NCBI GenBank assembly: GCA_021404785.1
Contig: QWHH01000016.1
Coordinates: 1-64,000 of the forward strand
Reading direction: 5' to 3'
DNA: 64,000 nt
From: Lysobacterales bacterium PRO7
Lineage (GTDB): Bacteria; Pseudomonadota; Gammaproteobacteria; Xanthomonadales; Rhodanobacteraceae
In this document: in pieces, positions 16,925 to 26,185 of the stretch
How positions within the stretch are numbered: the first letter of the stretch is position 1
Layout of the letters: every line of letters begins with the position of its first letter
The notes under the pieces: model-generated
What the model saw: the letters and a program-made list of their open reading frames with translations, nothing else
Told to the model about the DNA's origin: nothing
Database searches by the model: none
Program-made: the position numbers and the translations under genes

Positions 16925-19000
16925 TCATTCTTCTTCGATTTTCGGTTTGTAAGCCTCCGCCAATTGCTTCTGCACCTGCGCCGGCACCGCATCGTAGTGG
17001 CTGAACTCGATGGCGTAACGGCCCTTGCCGCCGGTCATCGCCTTTAGCTCGGTCTGGTAATCGGTGACTTCCGCCAACGGGACTTGCGCCTTGATCACGA
17101 TTTCGCCGCCGCGCAGTGAATCGGTGCCGCTGATGCGCGCGCGCTTGCCGGCAAGGCCGCCGGTGACGTCGCCCATGTAGGCATCGGGCACGAACACATC
17201 GAGATTGACGATGGGTTCGAGCACCTGCGGCTTGGCCTTGGCGATCGCTTCCAGGAACGCCTTCTTGCCGGCGCTGACGAAGGCGACTTCCTTGGAATCG
17301 ACCGGATGGTACTTGCCGTCGTAGACCACGACTTTCACGTCCTGCATCTGGTAGCCGGCGATCGCGCCGTGTTCGAGCACCTGGCGCACGCCTTTTTCCA
17401 CCGCCGGGATGAACTGGTTCGGGATCGTGCCGCCCTTGACCTCGTCGGCGAACTCGAAGCCCGCGCCGCGCGGCAGCGGCTCGACGCGCAGGAAGACTTC
17501 GCCGAACTGGCCGGCGCCGCCGGTCTGCTTCTTGTGTCGATGGTGGCCCTCGGCTCGTCCTCCCACGGTCTCGCGATAGGCGATCCTGGGTGGACGCGTC
17601 TTTACCTCGACCTCGTAGCGCTGCTTCATGCGCTCGAGCATGAGTTTCAGGTGCAGGTCGGACAGTCCGCGCACAACCGATTCGTTCAATTCCTTGTTGT
17701 GCTCGAAACGGAAACACGGATCTTCCTCGCTGAGCTTGTGCAGCGAGGTGGCGAGCTTCTGTTCCTGGCCCTTGTGCGCCGGTTCCACGGCAAGCCCGAA
17801 CATCGGTTGCGGAAAGTCCAGCGGCTTGAGATGGATATGGTCCTCGTCGTGCGAATCGTGCAGCACCGCGTCGAAATGGATTTCCTCGACCTTGGCCACC
17901 GCGGCGATGTCGCCGGGTATCGCGCTGTCGATCTCGATGTGCTCCTTGCCGCGCAGCTTGAACAGATGCCCGACCTTGAATGGTTTCTTGCCGTCGTCAA
18001 TGAACAGTTGCGTATCCTTTTTCAGCGTGCCCTGGTAGACGCGGAACACGCTGAGCTTGCCGACGAACGGGTCGTTGACGATCTTGAACACATCGGCGAT
18101 GACATGTTGTTTCGGATCCGGTACGGCTACGATCGGCGTGGCATTTGCGCCGGCGCCCTTGCGGAACGGCGGCGGGTTGCCCTCGGCGGGATTCGGCAGC
18201 AGATGTTCAAAGAGATTGAGCAGTTCCTTCACGCCCGCGCCGGTACGCGCGGACACGAAGCAGATCGGCACCAGATGCCCTTCGCGCAGGCACTGTTCGA
18301 AGGCATCGTGCAGTTCCTGTCCGGAAAGCCCGCTCTCGCCGACATCGAGGAAATGGTTCATCACGGTTTCATTGATCTCGACGACCTGGTCGATGATGCG
18401 CTGGTGCGCTTCGGCGACCGATGAAAAATCCGCCACGCCTTCCGGTTTGAAGAAGCAGTCGACCACGCTCTTGCCGTCCTGCGCCGGCAGGTTGATCGGC
18501 AGGCATTCCGGCCCGAAGGCTTCGCGCAACTGCTCGACCAGCGCGCGGCAGTTGCCGCCATCCATCTTGTTGACGATCAACGCCCGCGCCAGTCCGCGCG
18601 CCTTGGCGTGGTGCATCATGCGTTGGGTACCGTATTCGATGCCGTTGTGCGCGTTGACGACGATCGCGCAGGTTTCCACCGCGGCGAGCGCAGACAGCGT
18701 CGGCCCGCGAAAATCCGCCGCCCCCGGCGTGTCGATCAGGTTGATATGGCAATCGCCATGGTCGATGGAGGCGATCGCAGTGTTCAGCGATTGCTTGCGC
18801 TCTTTTTCCATCGGGTCGTAGTCGGAAACCGTGGTACCGCGCTCGACCGATCCGGGAGTTCCGATCACACCGCCCGCATGCAGCAGGGCTTCGAACAGCG
18901 TGGTCTTGCCCGCGGCGGAATGTCCGGCGAGCGCGATGTTTCGGATGCCATCGGTGGTGTAGGCCATGAGCCGCTCCGGCGATTCGGGTTGGGCCGTCAA
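16925..19000 (-). CDS. EF-G-like translational GTPase (FusA paralogue)
   Basis: 691 residues. The GTPase domain has GHSAAGKTT (26-34), DTPG (90-93) and NKMD (144-147), followed by domains II-V as in EF-G, ending KIEEE. It matches the EF-G-like family that accompanies true FusA in many bacteria; the role of that family is unclear, and translocation is not assured. The start is a TTG at 19000 with AAGGAG six bases upstream; an in-frame ATG at 18967 with GGAG is the alternative and would remove 11 residues. The main fusA is expected next to tuf, outside the window. Confidence 0.88.
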   Translation of the reverse strand: MTAQPESPERLMAYTTDGIRNIALAGHSAAGKTTLFEALLHAGGVIGTPGSVERGTTVSDYDPMEKERKQSLNTAIASIDHGDCHINLIDTPGAADFRGPTLSALAAVETCAIVVNAHNGIEYGTQRMMHHAKARGLARALIVNKMDGGNCRALVEQLREAFGPECLPINLPAQDGKSVVDCFFKPEGVADFSSVAEAHQRIIDQVVEINETVMNHFLDVGESGLSGQELHDAFEQCLREGHLVPICFVSARTGAGVKELLNLFEHLLPNPAEGNPPPFRKGAGANATPIVAVPDPKQHVIADVFKIVNDPFVGKLSVFRVYQGTLKKDTQLFIDDGKKPFKVGHLFKLRGKEHIEIDSAIPGDIAAVAKVEEIHFDAVLHDSHDEDHIHLKPLDFPQPMFGLAVEPAHKGQEQKLATSLHKLSEEDPCFRFEHNKELNESVVRGLSDLHLKLMLERMKQRYEVEVKTRPPRIAYRETVGGRAEGHHRHKKQTGGAGQFGEVFLRVEPLPRGAGFEFADEVKGGTIPNQFIPAVEKGVRQVLEHGAIAGYQMQDVKVVVYDGKYHPVDSKEVAFVSAGKKAFLEAIAKAKPQVLEPIVNLDVFVPDAYMGDVTGGLAGKRARISGTDSLRGGEIVIKAQVPLAEVTDYQTELKAMTGGKGRYAIEFSHYDAVPAQVQKQLAEAYKPKIEEE

Positions 19001-19077
19001 GCGTTCTCCTTTCGACGCGGCAGGTCAAGTGGCGTTGCGGCAGGGCCCTAACGAACCGGTAACCGCGCATTTACACC

Positions 19078-19821
19078 GTGCTGGCTAGGCTTGCCGCCAA
19101 TTGCCGCCGTGATGCCAAGGGAATCCGATTGCTCAGGGAAGATGCACTGATCGCATTGCCGACCGATGCCTGGCATGCGGATGTCCGTGTACGCGCGTTG
19201 GAACGCCTCACGCCTGCGCACGCGCCACGCACGTCGCGAATTGTCGCAATGGCCCTGCTGCTGGCACTGCACGCCCTGATCTTTGCGCTGTGGTATGCCA
19301 GCCGGTTCACGTCGCCGCCGCGCAACCCGGACGTCGTGCAGGTGCGATTGATCGACGAATCGAACCTTCCAGCGCCCGCGCTGCCGCAGCCCGTCGCATT
19401 GCAGCGGTCGCGGCGGGGCTCGTCGGTTGTTGCAACCATGCCGCCGACTGAGCCATCGTCGATGGCGGCAGCGCTGATTCCCGCTACGCCGCCGCAGCCA
19501 GAGTTGTTCAACCGAGATGGTTCGGTGCGATTGCCGCCGGCGACGCGATTCACCGGGCCGTTGCAAGCCGGCATCGCGCGTGGCCGCGAACTGCTCGCGC
19601 GCGGCCACAACCGCATCCATTGCCGGCGCAGCCGCTTCAATGACGCGCCAACGCCGGCACAGGCTGCCGCTGCGGCGGCCAGTCAGGCGCACATGGCGCA
19701 TTTGATCATGGGCAATCCGCTCGATCCGCTGAACGATGTCGGCCAAGGCCAGGCCGAGAACGCCGCTGGCGAGCATGCCGCGGAAATGCGCAGGATCGAG
19801 GAACAGGCTTGCGACTTTTGA
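19078..19821 (+). CDS. Unrecognised single-pass membrane protein
   Basis: 247 residues from a GTG at 19078; a TTG at 19129 preceded by AAGGGA is an equally plausible start. One transmembrane helix (IVAMALLLALHALIFALWYA) lies near residues 55-76 and is followed by a proline- and alanine-rich periplasmic part. This is TonB-like architecture, but no TonB C-terminal domain or YP motif is visible. The residues near the C-terminus are alanine-rich and end EEQACDF. It diverges from the EF-G paralogue and converges on iorB. Confidence 0.7.
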   Translation: MLARLAANCRRDAKGIRLLREDALIALPTDAWHADVRVRALERLTPAHAPRTSRIVAMALLLALHALIFALWYASRFTSPPRNPDVVQVRLIDESNLPAPALPQPVALQRSRRGSSVVATMPPTEPSSMAAALIPATPPQPELFNRDGSVRLPPATRFTGPLQAGIARGRELLARGHNRIHCRRSRFNDAPTPAQAAAAAASQAHMAHLIMGNPLDPLNDVGQGQAENAAGEHAAEMRRIEEQACDF

Positions 19822-19825
19822 CGGG

Positions 19826-22057
19826 TCACAAAAGGCGCAACAGCTCCGGCATCAACGGCAACTTGCGCACGCGTACCGTAGTCGCGGCGAATACCGCATT
19901 GACCAACGCGGGCGCGGCGCTGGCCGCGACAATATCGTGGAAATCGGTCGGGTCGGCGCCGGTGTCGACGCTGTGAACGTCCACACTGTGCGGCGCCTGA
20001 GCCATGCGCAGCAGCGGATAATCCGGCAAATTGCGTTGTTGCACCTGGCCGTTCCTGAGCGTGATCGCTTCGTGCAGTGTGGCGGATACTGCGATCAGCG
20101 TTGCTGCACTTGCCTGCGCTTGCAGGTTGAGCGGATTGAGCACGCGTCCGGCGTCGATTGCGCATACCGCGCGGTGGATGACGAGATCGTTGCCTTCCAC
20201 CGAAACCTCGAACGCATGCGCGGCATAGGCGCCGTCGCCGGCGTGGCAGGCAATGCCCAGACCATGGCCGTCCTTTGGCTTGTGCTGCCAGTCGATCTTG
20301 CCGGCGGCGATGCGCAACACGCCGGCAAGCCGGCCGGTCTCGAATCCCGGACGCAGCATGCGTGGCGCGCCGAGCAGATCCATGCGCAGCACGACCGGAT
20401 CCTGGTGCGTGGCGTGGGCGATCTCGTCGAGGAAACATTGTGCGGCGAAGGCCTGGAACGCATGCGCGCCGCCGAGGAAATCGCCGCGCGGCAGTCCACA
20501 GGGCAGGGCATGAAACAGTTGCTGGAAGTTCGGCAGCAGGCCGGCGGGAAACGCGTCGGCATCGAGCAGCCCTGTGAACACCGGCTTCCCGGCCAGTTGC
20601 GCGTCACGCCAGTTGCGCGGCGTTGCGGCAATGCGATGCGACCAGCCGGTGAGATGCTGCTTGCGATCCAGGGTTGCGGTCAATTCATGTACGCCGAACG
20701 GCCGGTAGAAATCGTGGCTCAAGTCATCCTCGCGCAACCATACGAGTTTGACCGGCACGCCGGCTGCCTTCGCGATGAGTGCGGCCTCGGCGACGAAATC
20801 GTTGTGCAGGCGCCGACCCAGGTCGCCGCCCGCGCGCGGCAGGCGGATATCGATGGCCTCTCGTGGAACATTGGTCAGCGTATGCAACAGGTGTGAAGCT
20901 CCAGCCGGGTCGTGCACGCCGGCGATCAGCACGACCTTGTCGCTCGTCACGGCGATCGTCGCGCTCGGCGGTTCGGCCGTGGCGTGTGCGAGAAACGGCA
21001 ACTGGTAACGCGCCGAGAGCGTCGTCGTGCGTGGCGCCTTCTTCGCCTTGGCAAAGTCGCCGTCGTTGCGCACCACGGTCGCGTTCGCGTCGTCGTCGAG
21101 CAACGCGTTCGCGCTGGCTTCCAGCGCGGCGCTGGAGTCTTTCGCCCAGGCGGGATCCGCTTTCCACGCAATCTTGAGCTTGTCGCGCCCGCGCAGCGCA
21201 GACCAGGTGTCGTCGGCAAGCACGACGACGCCGGCGGCGAGCACGCCATCGAACGCGGCGTCGGATTTCGGCCCAGGCAAAACGATGATGCAATGCACGC
21301 CGGTCACCTGGCGTGCCTGTGTATCGTCGAGCGTGTCCAGCGCCCCGCCGGGATACGGACAGCGCGCGATCACGGCGACGAGCGCATTGCCGAGGTAGCT
21401 GTCGATGCCGTACTCGGTACGCCCGAGCACGACCTCACGCGCATCGACGGTGCGCGCCGGCTTGCCGATGATGCGGAACTGCGATACGTCTTTCAGCGCT
21501 GGCGGACTCGCCGGCGCATCCAGTGTGGCCGCATTGGCGGCCAGATCGCCGTAAGCGAGCTTGCGGCCGTCGGCGGCAATCACGAATCCGGATTCGGTGC
21601 GCAATGTCGTGGCATCGAGATTCCACTGTTGCGCCGCGGACTGGACCAGCAGCCAACGCGCGACCGCTCCGGCCTGGCGCAGTTGCGTCCACGCCGTCGG
21701 GCCGGCGTCACCGCTTGCGCCCTGATCGCCGTAACGATCGCCGGGACCACTGTCGGCTTCGATGTAACCGTAGGACAACTGTTCGACGCGTACGCGGCTC
21801 CAGTCGGCGTCGAGTTCCTCGGCGATGAGCATGGGCAACCCGGTCTTGACGCCCTGGCCGACTTCGCAGCCGCGCGCACCGATCACGACGGCGCCATCGG
21901 CTTCGATGCGCACGAAATCCGTAAGCTGCTGCGGCGCAAAACGCGCTCCCAGATAGGGCAGGTCGTCTTGCGCTTGCGCACGCCAGCCGACCAGCAACGC
22001 GCCAGCCGCGCCGGCACTGGTGACAAGGAATCGGCGTCGCGACCGATCGAAACTCAT
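19826..22057 (-). CDS. iorB: Molybdenum hydroxylase large subunit (isoquinoline 1-oxidoreductase beta type)
   Basis: 743 residues. It has a Tat signal (SRRRFLVTSAGAAGALL) and the molybdopterin-binding domains of the xanthine dehydrogenase superfamily, including GCEVGQG. Proteins of this type oxidise N-heterocycles or aldehydes in the periplasm; the substrate here is unknown. The start ATG 22057 overlaps the stop of the 2Fe-2S subunit as ATGA. A longer reading adds 25 residues ahead of the Tat signal and is rejected. No cofactor-insertion chaperone (XdhC type) or cytochrome subunit is adjacent. Confidence 0.9.
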   Translation of the reverse strand: MSFDRSRRRFLVTSAGAAGALLVGWRAQAQDDLPYLGARFAPQQLTDFVRIEADGAVVIGARGCEVGQGVKTGLPMLIAEELDADWSRVRVEQLSYGYIEADSGPGDRYGDQGASGDAGPTAWTQLRQAGAVARWLLVQSAAQQWNLDATTLRTESGFVIAADGRKLAYGDLAANAATLDAPASPPALKDVSQFRIIGKPARTVDAREVVLGRTEYGIDSYLGNALVAVIARCPYPGGALDTLDDTQARQVTGVHCIIVLPGPKSDAAFDGVLAAGVVVLADDTWSALRGRDKLKIAWKADPAWAKDSSAALEASANALLDDDANATVVRNDGDFAKAKKAPRTTTLSARYQLPFLAHATAEPPSATIAVTSDKVVLIAGVHDPAGASHLLHTLTNVPREAIDIRLPRAGGDLGRRLHNDFVAEAALIAKAAGVPVKLVWLREDDLSHDFYRPFGVHELTATLDRKQHLTGWSHRIAATPRNWRDAQLAGKPVFTGLLDADAFPAGLLPNFQQLFHALPCGLPRGDFLGGAHAFQAFAAQCFLDEIAHATHQDPVVLRMDLLGAPRMLRPGFETGRLAGVLRIAAGKIDWQHKPKDGHGLGIACHAGDGAYAAHAFEVSVEGNDLVIHRAVCAIDAGRVLNPLNLQAQASAATLIAVSATLHEAITLRNGQVQQRNLPDYPLLRMAQAPHSVDVHSVDTGADPTDFHDIVAASAAPALVNAVFAATTVRVRKLPLMPELLRLL

Positions 22058-22590
22058 TTCTTGCCCTCGACCGGCGCGCTGGCGGCGCGCGCGATTGCCG
22101 CGCGGACGCGCGGATAGGTGCCACATCGACACAGGTTCGGCAGCGCGTCGATGTCGGCGTCATCCGGATGCGGCTTGCGCTTGAGTAACGCCGCCGCCGC
22201 CATGATCATGCCAGGCTGGCAGTAACCGCAGCCGATCGCATCCTCGGCAATCCACGATTCCTGCAGCGGATGCAACGCGTCCTTGCCGGCCAGGCCTTCG
22301 ATCGTCGTGACCTCCCGCTGCGCCAGGGATTTTACCGGCAGCATGCAGGCGTGTTCGGCCTTGCCGTCGACCAGAACCGTGCAGGCGCCGCAGGCGCCGA
22401 TGCCGCAACCGTACTTGGTTCCGGTCAGGCGCAGCACGTCGCGCAGGTACCACAGCAGCGGCATCTCGGGGTCGCCGTTGTGGAAAAACGCCTTGCCGTT
22501 GATGCGCAGCGGCAGGGTCTTTTCGCGGGCACTGGCCGCGACCGGTGGAACCGGCTCAGGTTTGGTACGGCGAAAAGGATTGTCGGGCAT
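22054..22590 (-). CDS. iorA: 2Fe-2S subunit of molybdenum hydroxylase (IorA type)
   Basis: 178 residues with both iron-sulfur clusters of the family. The plant-type cluster uses C62, C67, C70 and C82, and the second uses C121, C124, C154 and C156 (CGYCQPGM and LCRCGTY). It passes electrons from the molybdenum subunit to an acceptor. The roughly 25-residue N-terminal extension has no signal, so it is probably exported with the Tat-tagged large subunit. It precedes iorB with a four-base overlap. Confidence 0.93.
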   Translation of the reverse strand: MPDNPFRRTKPEPVPPVAASAREKTLPLRINGKAFFHNGDPEMPLLWYLRDVLRLTGTKYGCGIGACGACTVLVDGKAEHACMLPVKSLAQREVTTIEGLAGKDALHPLQESWIAEDAIGCGYCQPGMIMAAAALLKRKPHPDDADIDALPNLCRCGTYPRVRAAIARAASAPVEGKK

Positions 22591-22650
22591 GCATGCGATC
22601 TCCTCCGCCCAATTTTCGCACTAATGCCGGATTTGCGCTTGCCGAATGAA

Positions 22651-22672
22651 AACGGCGCCTCGCGGCGCCGTC
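22651..22672 (-). terminator. Terminator after the TonB-dependent receptor gene
   Basis: ACGGCGCC (22652-22659) and GGCGCCGT (22664-22671) pair perfectly around TCGC. Read on the minus strand the stem is followed by TTTTC. It separates the receptor gene (upstream on this strand) from iorA. Confidence 0.8.
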
Positions 22673-22696
22673 TTCAAATCGCGTATCCGCGTGCGT

Positions 22697-25600
22697 TCAG
22701 AACTTGTAACGCAGCGTCACCATGACCGACCAGCGCGAAACCACGCGGCTGGGATCGTAGAAACCGCCGTCGTAGAACGCCAGCGCCTGTGGCTGGTAGT
22801 TGCCGTTCTTGTCGGTCGGCAGCGTGTACACGTACTGGCCATTCGCGTTGACGCCGCCGTAACCGACCAGGTTGCGCGTGTTGTACAGGCCGGCAACCTG
22901 CTGCTCGCCCCACTTGTTGTTGAGCAGGTTCAGGAAATTGAAGATGTCGAAGCGGACCTCCCCCTTGCCCCAGATGCCCGGCACTTCCTGCGCAAAACTC
23001 AGGTCGAGCTGGTTGGCCCATGCCAGGTGCGCGCTGTTGCGTCCGGCGATCATGCCGCGATGGCCGCTCAGGTATTTGTCGTGGGCGAGGAAGTCCTCGA
23101 ACTGCTGGATGACCGCGGGCGAGGTGCCGGCGGCGAATGCCACCTTGGGGTCGTTCGCGGCCGGGATATAGGCCGGGTCGAACCCCGAGATGCTGTCGCC
23201 GTTCGCGTCGTTGCTGAAGGTCCAGGTGTACGGGTTGCCGGTGCGGCCGCTGTAGAACACCGACGCCTGCGTGCGCAGGTTGTCGATGAAATTGTGCTGC
23301 CAGTTCAGCGACAACTTGATGCTGCGCGGGACGTTGTAATTCGACGTGCCGGGGATGTCCGCATTCGGATTCAGGCGTGCGGTGCGCTGGTAACCGCTGT
23401 AGGCGATTGTGTCGAGTCCGGGATCGACATCCGTGGCGTGCGAGAAGGTGATGCTGGCGTCACCGGACAAGCTGCTGTTGAACGGCTTGTTGACGCCGAG
23501 AGTGAACGTGTCGGACTTGCCGTTGTGCGTATTCGTCAGCAAGGTCGATTGCGTGCTGAACGCGCGGTTTTGGTTGGCCAGCGCATCGGACGATTTCGGC
23601 GCTTCACCCGGCGTCTTCCAGAACTGCTGGCGGCCGTCGGGCAACAGTCCGGTCGGCGCACCGAAGTTGATCGCCTGGTAGAGGATGCCGTCGATCACCT
23701 GGACGTGCACATATTCGGCGCTGGCGATCAGGCCCCACCACGGCAGCTCGCGATCCAGCGCGAGGCTGAACTTCAGCGAGTTCGGCAGCTTGAAATCCTT
23801 CGCGATGGTGTCCACCGCGAACGGCGGCGGACCGCTGCTCGGGATGTTCTGGTGGAACGGATCGGGACTGAACGGAACCTTGGACGGATCGAACGACGTA
23901 TACGACGCCAGGGTCACGCCGTTGTTCGCGTACGGGTTCGACAGCCACACGGCCGGCGGTGAGGACTGGAAGATGCCGACGCCGCCGCGCAGTTGCGTCT
24001 TGTAGTCGCTGTCGAAGTTGTAGTTGAACGATACGCGCGGCTCCAGCACCATGTTGTGCGAACCGACCGTGTAATTGTTCGGATAGCCGAACACCTGCTG
24101 GAACATGGGATTCAGCGGCAGCTTGCCGTCGGAACTGGGGATGTCCGCGCGCAATCCGTATTGCAGCGACAGGTTTTGCGTGGCCTGCCAGGTATCCTGG
24201 ATAAACGGGCTGTACTGCGTGTAGGTCCAGGCGGCGGCGATGTCGGCCAGCGAATATCCGGGCGCCGGGTGCATCAGGTTGTAGCTGTTGTAGATGCCGT
24301 TGGCAAAATTGGTGATGCCCCAGAACGTGTATTGGCCGAACTGGGTGCGGCCGAACAGGTTGAAGATGTCGGTGCTGGTGTAATCGAAGCCGGCCTTGAT
24401 CGCGTGATCACCAGCCGTGTACGTGCCGGCGAAAAACAAACTGGTCTTCTTCGTGTCGATGTGGTTGTAGTGGCGGAACTGTTCTTCGCCGAGGTTGATG
24501 GTCGGGCCATTGCCGGTGGGGGACAGGTTCACCGCGATCGCCGGCTGCTGCCACGGCGCGGTCGTGTCCTGGGTGAATTTCTGGTAACCGACCTTGGTCT
24601 CGGTCGAGAAGTTGTCGCTCCAGTCGTCGAAGATGCTGGCGACGTAGTTGTCGGTCCTGATCGCCTTCGTGTACGTGTAACTGGACAGGCCGATGCTGTT
24701 GGTGGAATTGCCGCCAACCGCCGGCAACTGCTCGTCGGTGCGTTGATAGGTAAAGTTGGCGCGGTGGCCGTTGGCGATATTCCAGTCGACCTTCGCGAGA
24801 TAACGCTTGTCGTCATAGGTCAAGCCGCCGGCGCCGGCGCCGAACACGCCCGGGTGCAGGCCCAGCGCATTCGCGGCATCGATGACTTTCTGCACGTCCC
24901 CCGGGGAAATCTTGTTGCTCGTCGAGGGGCCGTTGCCGAGGCTGAAGTCCAGGCCGTTGACCGAATCGGCGCCGATTCCGGTCGTGCGCTCATGCTCGGC
25001 GGCAATGAAGAAGAACAGTGTGTCCTTGATGATCGGACCGCCGAGGTTGAAGCCGCCAGTCCAGTCCAGGTGATAGCCGTTGTACTTGTATCCCGGGGTG
25101 CCGCTGCTCAGCCAGCCCGCGTCGCCGACCAGGTGCTTGGCGTTGCGGTAGGAATAGTAGGCCGAGCCATGGAATTCGTTCGTGCCCGATTTGGTCACCG
25201 CATTGACGTCTGCGCCGACGGAATCGGAAATCACGTCATAGTTTGCCGTGGCGATGTTGTACTCCGCGATCGATTCCGGCGAGATAGGCGACTTCTGGTA
25301 GGGCAGGCCGTTCGCGTTGAGTCCGAAAGGGTCACCCTGGCTCACGCCATCGACGGCGATGTTGTTGTAGCGGTTGTTCTGGCCGTTTGCCGAAATCGAG
25401 CCGATGCCCTGGTCCATTACCGTAATGCGCGGATCCAGGCGCAGCACGTCGTCCATCGAGCGGTTGCCGGTCGGCGTGGCCTGCAGTTGGCGCTGCGAAA
25501 TGTTCGTCGACAGGCCCTTGTTGTCGGAGGCGAACATCAGTGCGGTCGACGAGGCGTTGACGGTGATCGTATCCAGCGATTTCGCGGCTGCTGCCGCAAG

Positions 25601-25930
25601 GTTGATCGATGCCGGCTGGCCGAGTTGCAGGAAGACATTGTCCTGTTCGGCAACGGTTGCGCCGCCCTTGTCCGCGCGAACATCGAATGGACCGCCCACG
25701 CGCAGCCCTTGTGCGGAATAACGGCCCGTGGCATCGGTCGTGGTCTCGACAACGGTTCCGGTCGGACGGTGCCGGATCACCACCGTGGCGCCGGCGACCG
25801 GCTGGCCCGTGGCGTCAAGAACGCGGCCGTTGATGCCGGACGTGGTGATGTTCTGGGCGTTTGCGACGGCGACGGCAAGCAGGCTGCCGGCCAGTAGCGA
25901 GAGCGTATTCACGAAAAGGATGCGAGACAT
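22697..25930 (-). CDS. TonB-dependent outer-membrane receptor with regulatory-like N-terminal domain (Oar type)
   Basis: 1077 residues with a signal peptide (about 1-25, ending VANAQ). A carboxypeptidase-regulatory-like domain (GRVLDATGQPVAGATVVIRH) at about 32-110 precedes the plug, which contains DDVLRLDPRITVMDQG, and a large beta-barrel that ends in phenylalanine (VTLRYKF), as barrels inserted by BamA do. Such receptors import large or scarce substrates using TonB energy; Oar homologues are linked to peptides and surface functions. No TonB, ExbB or regulator is next to it. GGAG seven bases before ATG 25930 supports the start. Confidence 0.92.
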   Translation of the reverse strand: MSRILFVNTLSLLAGSLLAVAVANAQNITTSGINGRVLDATGQPVAGATVVIRHRPTGTVVETTTDATGRYSAQGLRVGGPFDVRADKGGATVAEQDNVFLQLGQPASINLAAAAAKSLDTITVNASSTALMFASDNKGLSTNISQRQLQATPTGNRSMDDVLRLDPRITVMDQGIGSISANGQNNRYNNIAVDGVSQGDPFGLNANGLPYQKSPISPESIAEYNIATANYDVISDSVGADVNAVTKSGTNEFHGSAYYSYRNAKHLVGDAGWLSSGTPGYKYNGYHLDWTGGFNLGGPIIKDTLFFFIAAEHERTTGIGADSVNGLDFSLGNGPSTSNKISPGDVQKVIDAANALGLHPGVFGAGAGGLTYDDKRYLAKVDWNIANGHRANFTYQRTDEQLPAVGGNSTNSIGLSSYTYTKAIRTDNYVASIFDDWSDNFSTETKVGYQKFTQDTTAPWQQPAIAVNLSPTGNGPTINLGEEQFRHYNHIDTKKTSLFFAGTYTAGDHAIKAGFDYTSTDIFNLFGRTQFGQYTFWGITNFANGIYNSYNLMHPAPGYSLADIAAAWTYTQYSPFIQDTWQATQNLSLQYGLRADIPSSDGKLPLNPMFQQVFGYPNNYTVGSHNMVLEPRVSFNYNFDSDYKTQLRGGVGIFQSSPPAVWLSNPYANNGVTLASYTSFDPSKVPFSPDPFHQNIPSSGPPPFAVDTIAKDFKLPNSLKFSLALDRELPWWGLIASAEYVHVQVIDGILYQAINFGAPTGLLPDGRQQFWKTPGEAPKSSDALANQNRAFSTQSTLLTNTHNGKSDTFTLGVNKPFNSSLSGDASITFSHATDVDPGLDTIAYSGYQRTARLNPNADIPGTSNYNVPRSIKLSLNWQHNFIDNLRTQASVFYSGRTGNPYTWTFSNDANGDSISGFDPAYIPAANDPKVAFAAGTSPAVIQQFEDFLAHDKYLSGHRGMIAGRNSAHLAWANQLDLSFAQEVPGIWGKGEVRFDIFNFLNLLNNKWGEQQVAGLYNTRNLVGYGGVNANGQYVYTLPTDKNGNYQPQALAFYDGGFYDPSRVVSRWSVMVTLRYKF

Positions 25931-26185
25931 GTGCGGCTCCAGTTATTGGTGTTTTGGAAGGTCTGGGTGCGCAAAAAATGATGTACCCCTGTGCCGCATG
26001 GGCGAGGTTGTTCCCGAATGCATCGGGATGGCCACCCCGGCGGCTGGCGCATCATAGCGGAAAAAAGTGAAGCGACTATTGCGACTGCCGCAATCGGCGA
26101 AAAGCCACGGATTGGCCGCATGCTTGGCTTGTTTTTTTGCGCTGCACAAGGACAATGGCGGTTCCCTCGCCGCCAGCGCCTTTTA
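25931..26185. other. Divergent intergenic region between the receptor gene and lysAC
   Basis: About 255 bases. On the minus strand a TATGAT box near 26050-26056 could serve the receptor gene, giving a leader of about 120 bases, but no good -35 was seen. On the plus strand I found no clear promoter and no lysine-riboswitch-like fold by eye. A run of seven T residues lies at about 26131-26138. Confidence 0.4.

Noticed and set aside
17306-18424. 372-codon plus-strand frame opposite the EF-G paralogue
   Set aside because: Antisense shadow of a well-conserved GTPase gene; no domain.
23993-25897. 634-codon plus-strand frame opposite the TonB-dependent receptor
   Set aside because: Low-complexity Val/Arg/Ala-rich translation with no ribosome-binding site or domain; the receptor frame is clear.
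25931-26185. Lysine riboswitch ahead of lysAC
   Set aside because: The region does not show the long paired core or the conserved segments by eye, and no terminator precedes the gene. A covariance search would settle it.
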